A DNA stretch of 64,000 nt from Palaemon carinicauda (GCF_036898095.1 NC_090751.1:77249695-77313694); one strand, 5' to 3'. Positions 1 through 11,596 are shown, counted from the stretch's first letter. Numbers and translations: made by a program. Notes: generated from the letters alone by a model not told the origin.

Positions 1-523
1 TAATAAAAACGACCCAGTGACCCACTTTACGATGTTGGTAAGAAGCAAGCGTATTTGCAATAAGTATAATTGACTTAGGTCTCGTCAAGGGTATCTTGAT
101 CCCAGCCAAATGGTCACTGGATACGCATCCATAAAAGTGCGCCTCATTCCCAATTTTATTCCTCAAAGCAAATTCTATATCTCTGGTATTCATCTTACAC
201 CCCGCACATACCACTTCCAGGGTACGACTACTTGGTCATTTTACCCCTCCCCGTCAATATATTTTCACCAAATAACGATATGGAAAGCGGGGGCAGTGAA
301 CTCCCAACACCCCCACCCTCTTAAACACACACACACACTTATTCTAAAAATACCTGTAACAGCGTTTTTGTTTATTATTAGAAAAAACTTCCTTTAAAAA
401 TATCCTATCGTGAAAACAGCGGATATTTTTACCTTCTTTTATGAAAACCTTTCATTAATGGGTGTTCATTTATTACAGGCTGAGTATTTACGCTGAAAGA
501 ATCCCTAGGAAAACTTTCATGTC
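1..523. other. No gene recognised; flank of capsid-like cluster
   Basis: I see no supported gene in this stretch. Short open frames lack recognisable motifs. There is a short AC run near 331-341 and otherwise AT-rich unique-looking DNA. It lies downstream of the last minus-strand capsid-like gene and may belong to the same old viral insertion. Confidence 0.5.
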
Positions 524-1886
524 TTACGCCCTGACGTCGCAATATACATTCAGGTTTTGATCGATAGTTATAACTCCCTGGGTTTCTCCAAACAATAAAA
601 TAAGCCTATTTTCGTTAATCTGTCGATCAAACGTTAAATTGATCCGCAAGTCCCCATTTTTCTCCACCTCGAGAGTATCCATTAATGCAATTTCGGGTTT
701 GAAGTTGAATGCAATTACAGTCCGTCCACGATTGTAACAATCAAAATGAATTAGGTGATCATAAGTTAACCCTAAAGATTTTAATGTCTCATAGTAAAGA
801 TGGGAATAATTTTCTGGGAATTGTGACCTTATGTTGTATAAAGTGGAACCATTTAGCGTTACTCCTATATGACTTAAATTATTATGTCCGAAATAAATGG
901 GATTTCTATTCAATACTCCATTAAAGCTCTCCATATTAACAATGGCTAGGTATAATTTTTCAGGTATGACCTTATTGAAAGTAAATCCAACGTTGCCCGA
1001 GTCTGATTAGGAGCTAACGCGTACGTCCTGTAAAGTGTTTTATTAAAGACAGTTTCCACGGAACTATTAGGATTTGAAAGTGCCCGATGGAGTGCCAGTA
1101 AAGCCGGTGGTCTTGGGATGACTTTATCAACGTGTAGTCTAGCTTCTTGGAGATTAAATTTAAATTCATCGATATTTGCAGTAGAATTAATGAACCCCGC
1201 ATTCGGGGCTAATTCCAACTTGATACGAATATCTATGTTATCCATCAAATATTCATCTACAGAGGCAACATCGAACATAAGCGGGTGAATGATATGAAGT
1301 CCTTCTCTTTTTCCCTGTCACCCACTCCTTTTCCATTTTGTTCAATTATGTAAAATAATCAGCAGGAAGTACATTTGAAATGGAAGTCCCCTTGTAATCC
1401 TGGAAAAGATAACCAAGACGCCCAATTGTTTTCACAGTGTGGGATTTAGCAGTAGCTAATAACTTTATTAAAAGACGAGTAATTGAAATGGGAATTTGAT
1501 TCTACAAGTCTTTCACCGATATAAGCCTGGCTTGACTTAAAAATTTTATTCGCCAAAGCATTGACGAAGATAACGTCTGTGGCATCACCAAACACACTTC
1601 CATCTGGGGCCGTGACTTTTAAATGAAGTTCTATAGCTAGACTCGCTAAATCAATTAGAGTTCCTTCTATGCCATTGATACGAAATTCGAGATAGCGATC
1701 AGTGATAGCCCCTCCCGAGGTAAGATTAGTAGGGAGAATAAAAGACGTCTGGCGATCAGTGACTGATGTCTCTACTATCAGCATCCGGTTGGGTCTCGGA
1801 AAACTGTCTACGACGCCAGCGATAAAATGGGATGTTGGTAATTCATTCCCCACATGGCCAGCAATTCTCGGAGCAGCAGATGCCAT
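524..1886 (-). pseudogene. Decayed major-capsid-like gene (F54H12.2-like family)
   Basis: Three consecutive minus-strand frames (1446-1886, 946-1278, 524-934) read as successive parts of one protein of the invertebrate 'uncharacterized protein F54H12.2-like' type, which accompanies adinto/Polinton-like viral insertions and resembles a jelly-roll capsid protein. The first part has the N-terminal block ending in a VNALANKIF-like strand and SSQAYIGERLVES. The middle part has YLMDNIDIRIKL and EARLHVDKV. The last has the NPIYFGHNNLSHIGVTLNG block and ends with a short IDQNLNVY tail. The segment 1279-1445 still carries an in-frame extension upstream of the middle part, so at least two frameshifts and perhaps a small deletion separate the parts. 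Family assignment is from recalled motif order; the capsid role is inference. Not functional as it stands. Confidence 0.6.
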
Positions 1887-1927
1887 TGTTAATGTCTTTG
1901 CTCATGCACTTATTTACAGGAACTAAA

Positions 1928-2368
1928 TTACATCGCGCTAAACACGTCTTGATATCCTAAATTCCTACGATGGATTATCTTTTTATTTACTCTTCTCTTG
2001 CCATTTCTTTTAACTTTTTTCCTTTTCTTTCCCCGGCCAGTAACGATGCGTCTCCCAGTCGATTTTAGCGCTTCTACCCCCCTTTGTTTAAGACTAGACC
2101 TGAAATCTTTTGTTCCCTGCTGTAAATCACCTATAACATTTTGCCCAAATTCTAAGGCCGACGGTAAGACTGCTTTTGCTACAAAGGGAGCGACTCTTTT
2201 AGCCAGTCCAGCGAATAGGATAAAAATTCCGCCGCCCTGTTGCGAACGCATGGGGGCTCTAAATATCTCAATATCCCCTAGAGACCCTCCTCGTTGAAGT
2301 TTTATGGGGTCACTAGTAAATATGATACTGAACTCCTCGGGAGAGGGAGGGATAAACGCAACCCTCAT
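1928..2368 (-). CDS. Small basic core/minor-capsid-like protein, open frame
   Basis: An uninterrupted 146-codon frame directly upstream (42 bp) of the major-capsid-like gene and overlapping the tail of the penton-like gene. A second possible start at 2251 begins with MRSQQGGG and leaves about 107 residues; this glycine-rich start is the one I would expect for the family. The middle is an amphipathic, hydrophobic segment (GLAKRVAPFVAKAVLPSALE) followed by a lysine/arginine-rich tail (GRGKKRKKVKRNGKRR) and a short DVFSAM end. Adenovirus pVI/pX-like and adinto/Polinton core proteins share this plan: amphipathic helix plus basic DNA-binding tail. Of the three cluster genes it is the only one still open, though the surrounding decay suggests a relic. 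Confidence 0.5.
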   Translation of the reverse strand: MRVAFIPPSPEEFSIIFTSDPIKLQRGGSLGDIEIFRAPMRSQQGGGIFILFAGLAKRVAPFVAKAVLPSALEFGQNVIGDLQQGTKDFRSSLKQRGVEALKSTGRRIVTGRGKKRKKVKRNGKRRVNKKIIHRRNLGYQDVFSAM

Positions 2369-2890
2369 GATGCCTCGCTCCGGAATAAACCCAAGTGCTT
2401 GGGTACTTGCTTTTATATTGTTTTCTGCTTTGGCCTAATATAGTGCTACTATCCTCACGAAAGTGTATTGCCCGTCCTTCTTGATCAGTCAAGCGGATTG
2501 ATATTGCATCCAATTCCTTTGTCCCTAAGGGGTAATACACGTAATTATGATGCTCCCTCGTTTTACTACCCCACATACTAAAGCTGTCTAATATATTAAC
2601 TTTCTTACCTCTGAAATAAGATCTTTCAACAATATCTGAATAAACAAGAACAAAATCTACCCCGGATGTTGGGGAGGGTGGGAAAGGTGCCAGCAGATTA
2701 TGCGTCTTAATCACGGGCTCCCCTGTGGTGGTTTCAAAAATTTGATATGGTTTGTCTGTATTAAAACCCAAAGTAGCTCCAATTCTTTTTCCAAATTTTA
2801 ATTTTACGGCCTGAATAGGACCTTTTCGATAAATTCCCTCTCTTGTTTCCTGTCTCTTTGTGAACTTGAGTAGAACTCTCTCTCTTTGAT
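2313..2890 (-). pseudogene. Penton/vertex-like capsid gene, cut by Tigger-1
   Basis: The minus-strand frame is open from the Tigger-1 insertion site at 2890 down to about 2313. It contains a GKRIGATLGF block (an LGF motif seen mid-protein in the companion protein of F54H12.2-like clusters), a GVDFVLVYSDIVERS strand, PLGTKELDAISIRLTDQEGR and a final segment where the family normally has a short beta-strand; here that end looks frame-shifted from about 2440. The open frame continues upstream of the first plausible start right to the transposon edge, so the N-terminal half has been separated by the insertion and is not seen elsewhere in the window. Role as a penton or vertex component is inference from cluster position and motif order. 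Confidence 0.5.
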
Positions 2891-3595
2891 ACAGTGAACC
2901 CTCGTTTATCGCGGTAGATAGGTTCCGGACGCGGGTGAAAATCCGCGAAGTAGTGACATCATATTTACCTATTTATTTAACATGTATATTCGTACTTTTA
3001 AAACCTTCCCTTGTACGTAGTACTGTTAACAAACCACCCTTTAATGTACAGAACACTTAATGCATGTACTACAGCACCCTAAACTAAAACAGGCACAAAT
3101 ATTAAAGGCGATTTTATATCATGCGTTTCCTAAACACCTAAAAAGCACGATAAAAAATGGCAACCAGTGTTTTGTTTACGTTCATCTCTGATCATAATGA
3201 AGAAACAAACTCATTTAGTGTACACATATATGTATAGGTTAGTTTTTGCATCGATTATATTGATTATACAGTACTGTATGTTGATTTTTTTATTACCAAT
3301 GTTTTAGTTTACGTATTTTTCTTAGGACTTCCAAATGAAATGTTTTTCTTTATGAGGCCGCCTGAAACGACGGCGTCATAAAGTACTGTACGCTCAGTAA
3401 ACAACCACGCTCAGAACAAACAAGGCATTTAACGCGCATGATGATAAGTGATAAATAATGATACAGTACAGTATTTACAGTAAAAGCATTTACAAAATAT
3501 GTTACCTTACAAATATAATTTACCGTATCTATATAAAATCCTACAGTACTGTACAGCACATACAGTATTGTACGTAGCAAAGCAGGAAAACAATT

Positions 3596-3598
<3 letters not shown>

Positions 3599-3684
<86 letters not shown>

Positions 3685-3750
3685 AGAGAGAGAGAGAGAT
3701 TGTTTTACGTACGTACAGTAAATGTAAATTTTAAACATAAAAAATCAATT

Positions 3751-3794
<44 letters not shown>
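3599..3794. repeat. (GA)n microsatellites inside Tigger-1
   Basis: Two long GA tracts, about 3599-3699 and 3753-3793, each followed by the same TTGTTTTACGTACGTA segment, so the tract plus its 3' flank has been duplicated locally. A single comparable tract sits at the same place in Tigger-2. Arg-Glu open frames read through these tracts are artefacts. Confidence 0.95.
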
Positions 3795-3797
<3 letters not shown>

Positions 3798-4101
3798 TTT
3801 ACGTACGTAAATGTAAATTTTAAACAAAAAAAATATGATAGGTTACAACATGTAGACTTTTAAAACCTTCCCTTTAACTTAATGCATACTAAACGTACGG
3901 TACTAAACTATAAAACAGGCACAAATACAGTTTTAGAATGTACAGTAAGAATATTAAAGTAAAAAATAAAGATTGTTACTGTACTCACCACGAAAGAAGT
4001 TGAAGAAAAACTTGAATGATGATGGCGATGAATTTGCTGCACAGTAGAAATGATGATGATGAAGCTGATGATGTGTTTCTACTGTGCAGCCAGGTAGTAT
4101 T

Positions 4102-5980
4102 TTACGTCTCTTCAGACGGAGGTGTCTTTTCCTGGGACACCTCTTCAACTTCTTCCTGGGAAACTTCTTCAATTTCTTCCGAAGGCGTACTAGCAGGAGG
4201 AACTGGCTCTTTTTTACGAGGCTGGAAGAACATTGTGATCGGAAGTTGTTGCCGCTGCTTCTTTTTTCGATCCAAGAGCATTTTGTAGGGAGTCATGTCT
4301 TCATCGATCTTGTTGCAGAATTGCATCGAGCGAACCATATCCTCGTCCCACTCTTGCAACATTTCTTTCAACTCCTTCGCATGGTTGCAGGCCTTGGCAA
4401 GCCGTTCTAATGTTAAGCCCGTTTCTTCGACATTTTCTTGGGTCTCTTCCTGGGTTTCACTCTCTTCTTCGCTTGCCGATTTCTTCAGGTCTTCGAGGTC
4501 TGTGTCAGTTAGGGGCTGGGAATGGCAGTCCAACAACTCGTCGACGTCTTCAGTCGTCATGTCGCCAAACCCGTCACCTCCAATTATGGCAGCCAACTGC
4601 ACAGATTTGCGTATTGCAGAGTGTTGGATTTCCGACGGAGTAAATCCCTTGTCGTCGTAAACAATCTCGGGCCACAACTTCTTCCAGCTCGCATTCACGG
4701 TTGCAGGTTTCATCTCTTGAAGTGCCTTCTGAATATTCTGCAGGCACGTGGCTATGGTGTACTGCCGCCAGTACGCCTTCAAGTTAAAATCTTCATCCTC
4801 ATCATCTTGGGCAGCATCCACACACGCAACGAGGTCCGCCAAGGTATTCTTCGTGTAGAGGGGCCTTGAACGCCCTGATAACCCCCTGGTCCATCGATTG
4901 AATTAATGACGTGGTGTTGGGTGGCAGGAACTCAACCTGAATGCCCTCATGCGACAGGTCAGTTGCGTGTCCACCAGCGTTATCCATAAGAAGAAGGATC
5001 TTGAATGGCAAGCCCTTCTCTACGAGATATTTGCTGACTTGCGGGATAAAACAATGATGGAACCAGTTGGAGGTCAGCATCTTCGTAATCCATGCTTTTT
5101 GATTATGCATCCAGTACACGGGAAGGAGATTCTTATTTTTATTTTTCAAAGCGCGAGGATTTTTCGACTTATAAATGAGCCCCGGCTTTAGCAAAAATCC
5201 AGCAGCATTGCCACACATCACGAGGGTAACGCGATCCTTGAATGCTTTAAAGCCAGAGGCTTTGGCTTCCTCTTTGAACAGAAAAGTTCGCGACGGCATT
5301 CTCTTCCAAAACAAGCCGGTCTCATCCATATTAAAGACTTGTTCCGGCTTGTATCCCCCTTCGGCGATAATATTCTTGAACGTCTGGTTCACGTAAGTTT
5401 CAGCAGCGGCAGTGTCAGCGGAAGCAGACTCCCCATGCAGGGAAACGCTTTTCAGGGCGAAGCGTTTCTGAAACTTCGCGAACCATCCTTTGCTGGCGGA
5501 AAAAACGTTTCTGAGGCGGGAATCAGTGGATGTCCCTGGTTGAGGATCATCTGCATCATCATCATCTTCAGCATGGTTGCCGTCGTCATCTTTAGGTTCC
5601 TTTGCAGCAAAATTCTCATAGAAGCTCAAAGCCTTTGTTTGGATGGTGTTCGTATCCAACGCTATGTTCTTCTTCCGGCAGTCGGCAATCCACACAGCTA
5701 AAGCACCTTCCATGCGTACGATCGTTTTATTACGCGTTGTAACGACTCGCTTCGCTGATCTGCTAAAGGTGATTGCAGCCGTCTTTCTAATGTTCGCCTC
5801 GTCCTTCTTGATATAGCGAACAGTAGATTCGTTGATGCCAAAATGGCGGCCAGCGGCCGCGTAACTTCTACCATCTTTTAACATGTCGAGAAGCGTAACC
5901 TTCTCAGCTATCGTCATCATCCTTCGGTGGCGTTTAGGCTCACTACCAGCCTTAAGAGAAGCAGAACGCTTGGGAGCCAT
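4102..5980 (-). pseudogene. Tigger-1 transposase (TIGD1-like), frameshifted
   Basis: Cut-and-paste transposase of the Tigger/Jerky group. Start chosen at 5980, where Tigger-2 has the matching MAPKRSAS start. Residues about 20-60 form a psq-type helix-turn-helix (KVTLLDMLKDGRSY), about 75-180 the CENP-B-type DNA-binding domain, and the DDE catalytic domain carries D219 in NMDETG, D333 in LLMDNAGGHA and D364 in SMDQGVIRAF, a DD30D spacing. The tail is rich in Glu and Ser. One extra G in a G-run near 4859-4863 shifts the frame just after the third aspartate; Tigger-2 has one G fewer there. Downstream the second frame (4102-4842) continues with clear similarity to Tigger-2. Inactive as read. Confidence 0.85.
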
Positions 5981-6284
5981 TACAGTAGGATTTGACAAAA
6001 AGTTCAACTTAAAAAAGTCGCACACAGCACAGATTCACAAACTTAAGAACGTCTACTCAGCGATACGCGGTAAGAGAAAGTGGACGATCCAGCCCCGCGA
6101 GAACCTTGATGCTGCGGGTAGGAGATGATGGCAAAACACCAATCACAGGCTAGATAACAAAACTTGAGTTCTGATTCGTCATCTATCAGCGCTTGAACCA
6201 ATCACAACCCGTCTTACAGTACTATGATGCGTAGGTTACCAACTCATAGAAGATGCCCCGCGCATACCGAACGTACGTAGATTA

Positions 6285-6924
6285 ATAATACCGTAATAAT
6301 AATAAATAATGATAATAATACAGTACAGTACTGTAATAATAATAATAATGATAATAATAATAACAATAATAATTTTATTAACAACAACAATAATAATAAT
6401 AATAACAATAATAATAATACTTCTTTACGTACGCTATTTTACGCTTTTGTTATAGGATGTGTGTGTGTCTCTCTCTCTCTCTATCTCGTACGCTTATTCG
6501 AAATGTGATTTTTTGCAACAAAGAATATTATTGGATGCAGTACTGTACTACGTACGTATACATACAAAAGATTCATGGAAAAGAAGCACATCCATTACAT
6601 TTGTAGTACTGTACGTACAGTAGTACAGTAGTCAACAGCAGCCTTACTGTACACCATTCTAATACGTATTGTATGACTGCATCTGATTTGCGTTTCATGT
6701 TCGATTTGATTTTACTACGTACTGTATACAGTACTGAATTATCATATGATAATACAGTACAGTACAGTAATACAGTAATAATAATAATAATGATGATAAT
6801 AATAATAACAATAATGATTTTATTAACAACAACAACAATAATAATAATAATAACAATACAGTACTGTAATAATAATACAGCTTTACGTACGCTATTTTAC
6901 GCTTTTGTTGTACTGTAGGATGTG

Positions 6925-6959
<35 letters not shown>

Positions 6960-6980
6960 ATCTCTCTCTCTCGTACGCTT
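6285..6980. repeat. AAT-rich and CT repeats, internal duplication of Tigger-1
   Basis: The block AATAATAAT...TTTTATTAACAACAACAA...TACGCTATTTTACGC...CT-run...CGTACGCTTATTC appears twice, at about 6285-6500 and 6755-6990, with about 250 bp of Tigger 3' sequence between them. Tigger-2 has it once (about 10510-10740). Tigger-1 therefore underwent an internal tandem duplication of roughly 470 bp, before or during insertion of DIRS-alpha1 in the second copy. Confidence 0.8.
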
Positions 6981-6991
6981 ATTCAAAATAT

Positions 6992-7325
6992 GATATTTTA
7001 ATTATAAAATAAATTTTTGAATATACTTACCCGGTGAATATATATAGCTGCAACTCTGTTGCTCGACAGACAAAAAACTGTAAAAACTCGCCAGCGATCG
7101 CTATACAGGTTGCGGGTGTGCCCATCAGCGCCAACTGTCGGCCAGATACCATACTCAATGTAAACAAAGACTCAATTTCTTCTCATCCCCACTGCGTCTC
7201 TATTGGGGAGGAAGGGAGGGTCGTTTAATTTATATATTCACCGGGTAAGTACTGTATATTAAAAAATTTATTTTATAATTAAAATATCATTTTTAAATAT
7301 TTAACTTAGCCAGTGAATATATATA
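6992..7325. repeat. DIRS-alpha1 inverted terminal repeat and ICR
   Basis: The arm at 6992-7060 (ATTTTAATTATAAAATAAAT...ACTTACCCGGTGAATATATA) is repeated in reverse at about 7231-7285, and directly after it comes the second tip (AAATATTTAACTTAGCCAGT). The latter half is a DIRS internal complementary region: the reverse complements of both element tips fused head to tail. The interior at 7060-7200 is an inverted, diverged match to the right ends of alpha2 and alpha2b. The ICR is broken at a TA (7324-7325) by Tigger-2 and resumes at 11194 with TAGCTGATTCACACCC. Confidence 0.75.
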
Positions 7326-8000
7326 AGTGAACCCTCGTTTATCGCGGTAGATAGGTTCCAGACGCGGGCGCGATAGGTGAAAATCCGCGAAGTAGTGACA
7401 GCATATTTACCTATTTATTTAACATGTATATTCGGACTTTTAAAACCTTCCCTTGTACGTAGTACTGTTAACAAACCACCCTTTACACCCTGTAATGTAC
7501 AGAACACTTAATGCATGTACTACAGCACCCTAAACTAAAACAGGCACAAATATTAAAGGCGATTTTATATCATGTGTTTCCTAAACACCTAAAAAGCACG
7601 ATAAAAAATGGCAACCAATGTTTTGTTTACGTTCATCTCTGATCATAATGAAGAAACAAACTCATTTAGTGTACACATATATGTACGTATGGTTAGTTTT
7701 TGCATCGATTATATTGATTATACAGTACTGTATGTTGATTTTTTTATTACCAATGTTTTAGTTTACGTATTTTTCTTAGGACTTCCAAATGAAATCTTTT
7801 TCTTTATGACGCCGCCTGAAACGACGGCGTGTACACTCAGTAAACAACCACGCTCAGAACAAACAAGGCATTTAACACGCATGATGATAGTGATAAATAA
7901 TGATACAGTACATACAGTATTTACAGTACAAAGCATTTACAAAATATGTTACCTTACAAATATAAATTATACAGTACTTGTACGTAGCAAAGCAGGAAAA

Positions 8001-8005
<5 letters not shown>

Positions 8006-8053
<48 letters not shown>
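8006..8053. repeat. (GA)n microsatellite in Tigger-2
   Basis: Perfect GA tract followed by TTGTTTTACGTACG, at the same place as the duplicated tracts in Tigger-1. Confidence 0.95.
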
Positions 8054-8056
<3 letters not shown>

Positions 8057-8302
8057 TTTACGTACGTAAATGTAAATTTTAAACAAAAAAAATATGATAG
8101 GTTACAACATGTAGACTTTTAAAACCTTCCCTTTAACTTAATGCATACAGTACATACATTACTAAACTATAAAACAGGTTAAAGTAAAAAATAAAGATTG
8201 TTACTGTACTCACCACGAAAGAAGTTCAAGAAAAACTTGAATGACGATGGCGATGAATTTGCTGCACAGTAGAAATGATGATGATGAAGCTGATGATGTG
8301 TT

Positions 8303-10198
8303 CTACTGTGCAGTCAATGATAGTATTTTACGTCTCTTCAGACGGAGGTGTCTTTTCCTGGGACACCTCTTCAACTTCTTCAATTTCTTCCGAAGGCGTA
8401 CTAGCAGGAGGAACTGGCTCTTTTTTTGCGAGGCTGAAAAAAACATTGTGATCGGAAGTTGTTGCCGCTGCTTCTTTTTTCGATACAAGAGCATCCTGTA
8501 GGGAGTCGTGATGTCATCGACCTTGTTGCAGAATTGCATCGAGCGAACCATATCCTCGTCCCACTCTTGCAACATTTCTTTCGCCTCCTTCATATGGTTG
8601 CAGAACTTGGCGAGCCGTTCTAATGTTAAGCCCGTTTCTTCTACATTTTCTTGGGTCTCTTCCTGGGTACCCTCACTCTCTTCCTCACTTGCCGATTTCG
8701 TCAGGTCTTCGAGGTCTGCGTCAGTTAGGGGCTGGGAATGGCAGTCCAACAACTCGTCGACGTCTTCAGTCGTCATGTCGCCAAACCCGTCACCCCCAAT
8801 TATGGCAGCCAACTGCACAATTTGCGTATTGCAGAGTGTTGGATTTCCGACGGAGTAAATCCCTTGTCGTCGTAAACAATATCGGGCCACAGCTTCTTCC
8901 AGCTCGCATTTACGGTTGCAGGTTTCATCTCTTGAAGTGCCTTTCGAATATTCTGCAGGCACGTGGCTATGGTGTACTGCCGCCAGTACGCCTTCAAGTT
9001 GAAGTCTTCATCCTCGTCATCTTGGGCAGCATCCACACACGCAACGAGGTCCGCCAAGGTATTCTTCGTGTAGAGGGCCTTGAACGCCCTGATAACCCCC
9101 TGGTCCATTGGTTGAATTAATGACGTGGTGTTGGGTGGCAGGAACTCAACCTGAACGCCCTCACGCGACAGGTCAGTTGCGTGTCCACCAGCGTTATCCA
9201 TAAGGAGAAGGATCTTGAATGGCAAGCCCTTCTCTAAGAGATATTCATGGACCTGCGGGATGAAACACTGGTGGAACCAGTTGGAGGTCAGCATCTTCGT
9301 AATCCATGCTTTTTGATTATGCATCCAGTACACGGGAAGGAGATTCTTATTTTTGTTTTTCAAAGCGCGAGGATTTTTCGACTTATAAATAAGCCCCGGC
9401 TTTAACAAAAATCCAGCAGCATTGCCACACATCACGAGGGTAACGCGATCCTTGAATGCCTTAAAGCCAGAGGCTTTGGCTTCCTCTTTGAACAGGAAAG
9501 TTCGCGACGGCATTCTCTTCCAAAACAAGCCGGTTTCATCCATATTAAACACTTGTTCCGGCTTGTATCCACCTTCAGCGATAATGTTCTTGAAAGTCTG
9601 GTTCACGTAAGTTTCAGCAGCGGCAGTGTCAGCGGAAGCAGACTCCCCATGCAGGGAAACGCTTTTCAGGGCGAAGCGTTTCTGAAACTTCGCGAACCAT
9701 CCTTTGCTGGCGGAAAAACGTTGTTTCTGACGCTGGGAATCAGTGGAGGTCCCTGGTTGAGGATCATCTACATCATCATCTTCTTCAGCATGGTCGCCAT
9801 CGTCGTCATGAGGTTCCTTTGCTGCAAAATTCTCATACAAGCTCAAAGCCTTTGTTCGGATGGTGTTCGTATCCAACGCTTTGTTCTTCTTCCGACAGTC
9901 GGCAATCCACACAGCTAAAGCACCTTCCATGCGTACGATCGTTTTATTACGCGTTGTAACGACTCGCTTCGCTGATCTGCTAAAGGTGATTGCAGCAGTC
10001 TTTCTAATGTTCGCCTCGTCCTTCCTGATGTAGCGAACGGTGGATTCGTTGATGCCAAAATGGCGGCCGGCGGCCGCGTAACTTCTACCATCTTTTAACA
10101 TGTCGAGAAGCGTAACCTTCTCAGCTATCGTCATCATTCTTCGGGTGGCGTTTAGGCTCACTACCAGCCTTACTAGAAGCAGAACGCTTGGGAGCCAT
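8303..10198 (-). pseudogene. Tigger-2 transposase (TIGD1-like), two frameshifts
   Basis: Same protein as in Tigger-1: psq helix-turn-helix, CENP-B-type domain, DDE domain with NMDETG, LLMDNAGGHA and PMDQGVIRAF, and an acidic C-terminus. The DDE core is in one long frame (8800 to about 10130). An extra G near 10142-10145 disconnects the natural start at 10198 from this frame, so the N-terminal residues of the long open frame are spurious. A missing base near 8820 (GCACAATTTG where Tigger-1 has GCACAGATTTG) throws the last third into another frame (8303-8962). These lesions are at different places from the Tigger-1 lesion, so the two copies decayed independently. Confidence 0.85.
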
Positions 10199-10543
10199 TG
10201 TAACAGAAAGTTCAACAAAAAGTTCAACTTAAAACAGTCGCACACAGCACAGATTAAACTTCACAAAGTTAAGAACGTCTACTCAGCAATACGCGGAAAG
10301 AGAAAGTGAACGATGCAGACCCGCGAGAACTGTGATGCTGGAAGTTGAAGATGCGGGCAAAACACCAATCACAGGCTAGATAACAAAACTTGAGTTTTGA
10401 TTCGTCATCTGTCAGCGCTTGAACCAATCACAACCCGTCTTACAGTACATGGTGCGTTGGTTACTCATAGAAGATGCCCCGCGCATACTGAACGTACGTA
10501 GATTAAGTACAAGGGTACCGTAATAATAATAAATAATGATAAT

Positions 10544-10675
10544 AATACTGTACAGTACAGTAATAATAATAATAATAATGATTAATAATAATAACAATAT
10601 AATTTTATTAACAACAACAACAATAATAATAATAATAACAATAATAATAAAAATTTACGTACGTACGCTATTTTA

Positions 10676-10720
<45 letters not shown>
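10544..10720. repeat. AAT-rich and (CT)n repeats in Tigger-2
   Basis: AAT/AAC trinucleotide-rich DNA (10551-10650) followed by a CT tract at 10678-10717. The flanks are rich in GTAC palindromes. Confidence 0.9.
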
Positions 10721-10723
<3 letters not shown>

Positions 10724-11596
10724 TTACAGTACTTATTCGAAATGTGATTTTTGCAACAAAGAATATTATTGGATGCAGTACTGTACTACGTACGTATACA
10801 TACAAAAGATTCATGGAAAAGAAGCACATCCATTACAGTACACACCATTCTAATATGGTATGACTGCATCTGATTTGCGTTTCATGTTCGATTTAATTTT
10901 ACTACGTACTGAATTATCGTATGATCACATTCTCTTTTCGTGTTTTATTTCTTTCTGTGCTGAATTATATATCATATGTAATGCAATGAACAATCAGTAA
11001 GAGCAGATATTACTAATTACAGTATTAATGGAATTACAGGTAACAAAATATCGTATTTGGTTATCTTCAGATTTCGCGGTATTTTCGAATTTTCCGGAAA
11101 ATCCGCGATATGTATATATATATGGGTTATGGGAAAACCCCGCGAAGTGGTGAATCCGCGATTGTCGAACCGCGAAGTAGCGAGGGTTCACTGTAGCTGA
11201 TTCACACCCAGGGTGGTGGGTAGAGACCAGTTAAATATGTTTACATCATATAAGCTAAGAGTTTTTATTTCATTTTAGAAGTTATCAATATAACAAAAAC
11301 AAAATAAATAGGTACCTGGTAAGGAAGTCGACTTAAGACGATTACTCTGCCTTGTAAGTACGTCTTCCTTACGGAGCCTCGCGATCCTCTTAGGATGCTG
11401 ACAGACCCCTAGGAGCTGAAGTATCAAGGGCTGCAACCCATACAACAGGACCTCATCAAACCCCTAATCTGGGCGCTCTCAAGAAATGACTTTGACCACC
11501 CGCCAAATCAAACAGGATGCGAAAGGCTTCTTAGCCTTCCGGACAACCCATAAAAACATTAAAACATTTCAAAAGACAGATTAAAAGGATATGGAA

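Larger units (their letters stand above)
2892..6991 (-). mobile_element. Tigger-1, pogo/Tigger DNA transposon (3' part lost)
   Basis: The left terminal inverted repeat begins CAGTGAACCCTCGTTTATCG at 2892 and is preceded by TA, the duplication expected for Tc1/mariner-pogo elements. The same end occurs at Tigger-2 and, inverted, at Tigger-3. The body holds a decayed transposase gene on the minus strand and AG, CT and AAT microsatellites. The other terminus is missing: homology to Tigger-2 stops at about 6991, where the alpha-type DIRS end begins. The element sits inside a capsid-like gene and is therefore younger than that viral insertion but older than DIRS-alpha1. Confidence 0.85.
7326..11193 (-). 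mobile_element. Tigger-2, full-length pogo/Tigger element
   Basis: Both ends are present: left AGTGAACCCTCGTTTATCGC (first C of the repeat missing) and right ...CGAAGTAGCGAGGGTTCACTG, flanked by TA at 7324-7325 and 11194-11195. The 3.87 kb body carries one transposase gene on the minus strand, a GA tract, a CT tract and AAT-rich DNA, in the same order as Tigger-1. Joining the flanks restores the DIRS-alpha ICR sequence, which proves the insertion order. Confidence 0.9.

Noticed and set aside
110..397. 95-codon plus-strand frame near the window start
   Set aside because: No motif, biased composition and an AC repeat; not supported.
3499..3810. Arg-Glu repeat protein
   Set aside because: Translation of a GA microsatellite inside Tigger-1.
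4016..4288. Plus-strand frames opposite the Tigger transposase C-terminus
   Set aside because: Shadow of the acidic, Ser/Glu-rich minus-strand coding sequence.
6600..6660. GTAC-rich palindromes (TACAGTACTGTAC) as regulatory operators
   Set aside because: They are scattered throughout the AT-rich parts of the Tigger elements in variable number; looks like simple-sequence composition.
6992..7325. Independent palindromic MITE next to each DIRS element
   Set aside because: At first each 300-bp hairpin looked like a separate MITE. The interior is an inverted copy of the same element's other end and the hairpin arm abuts the second tip, so it is the DIRS inverted repeat plus ICR.
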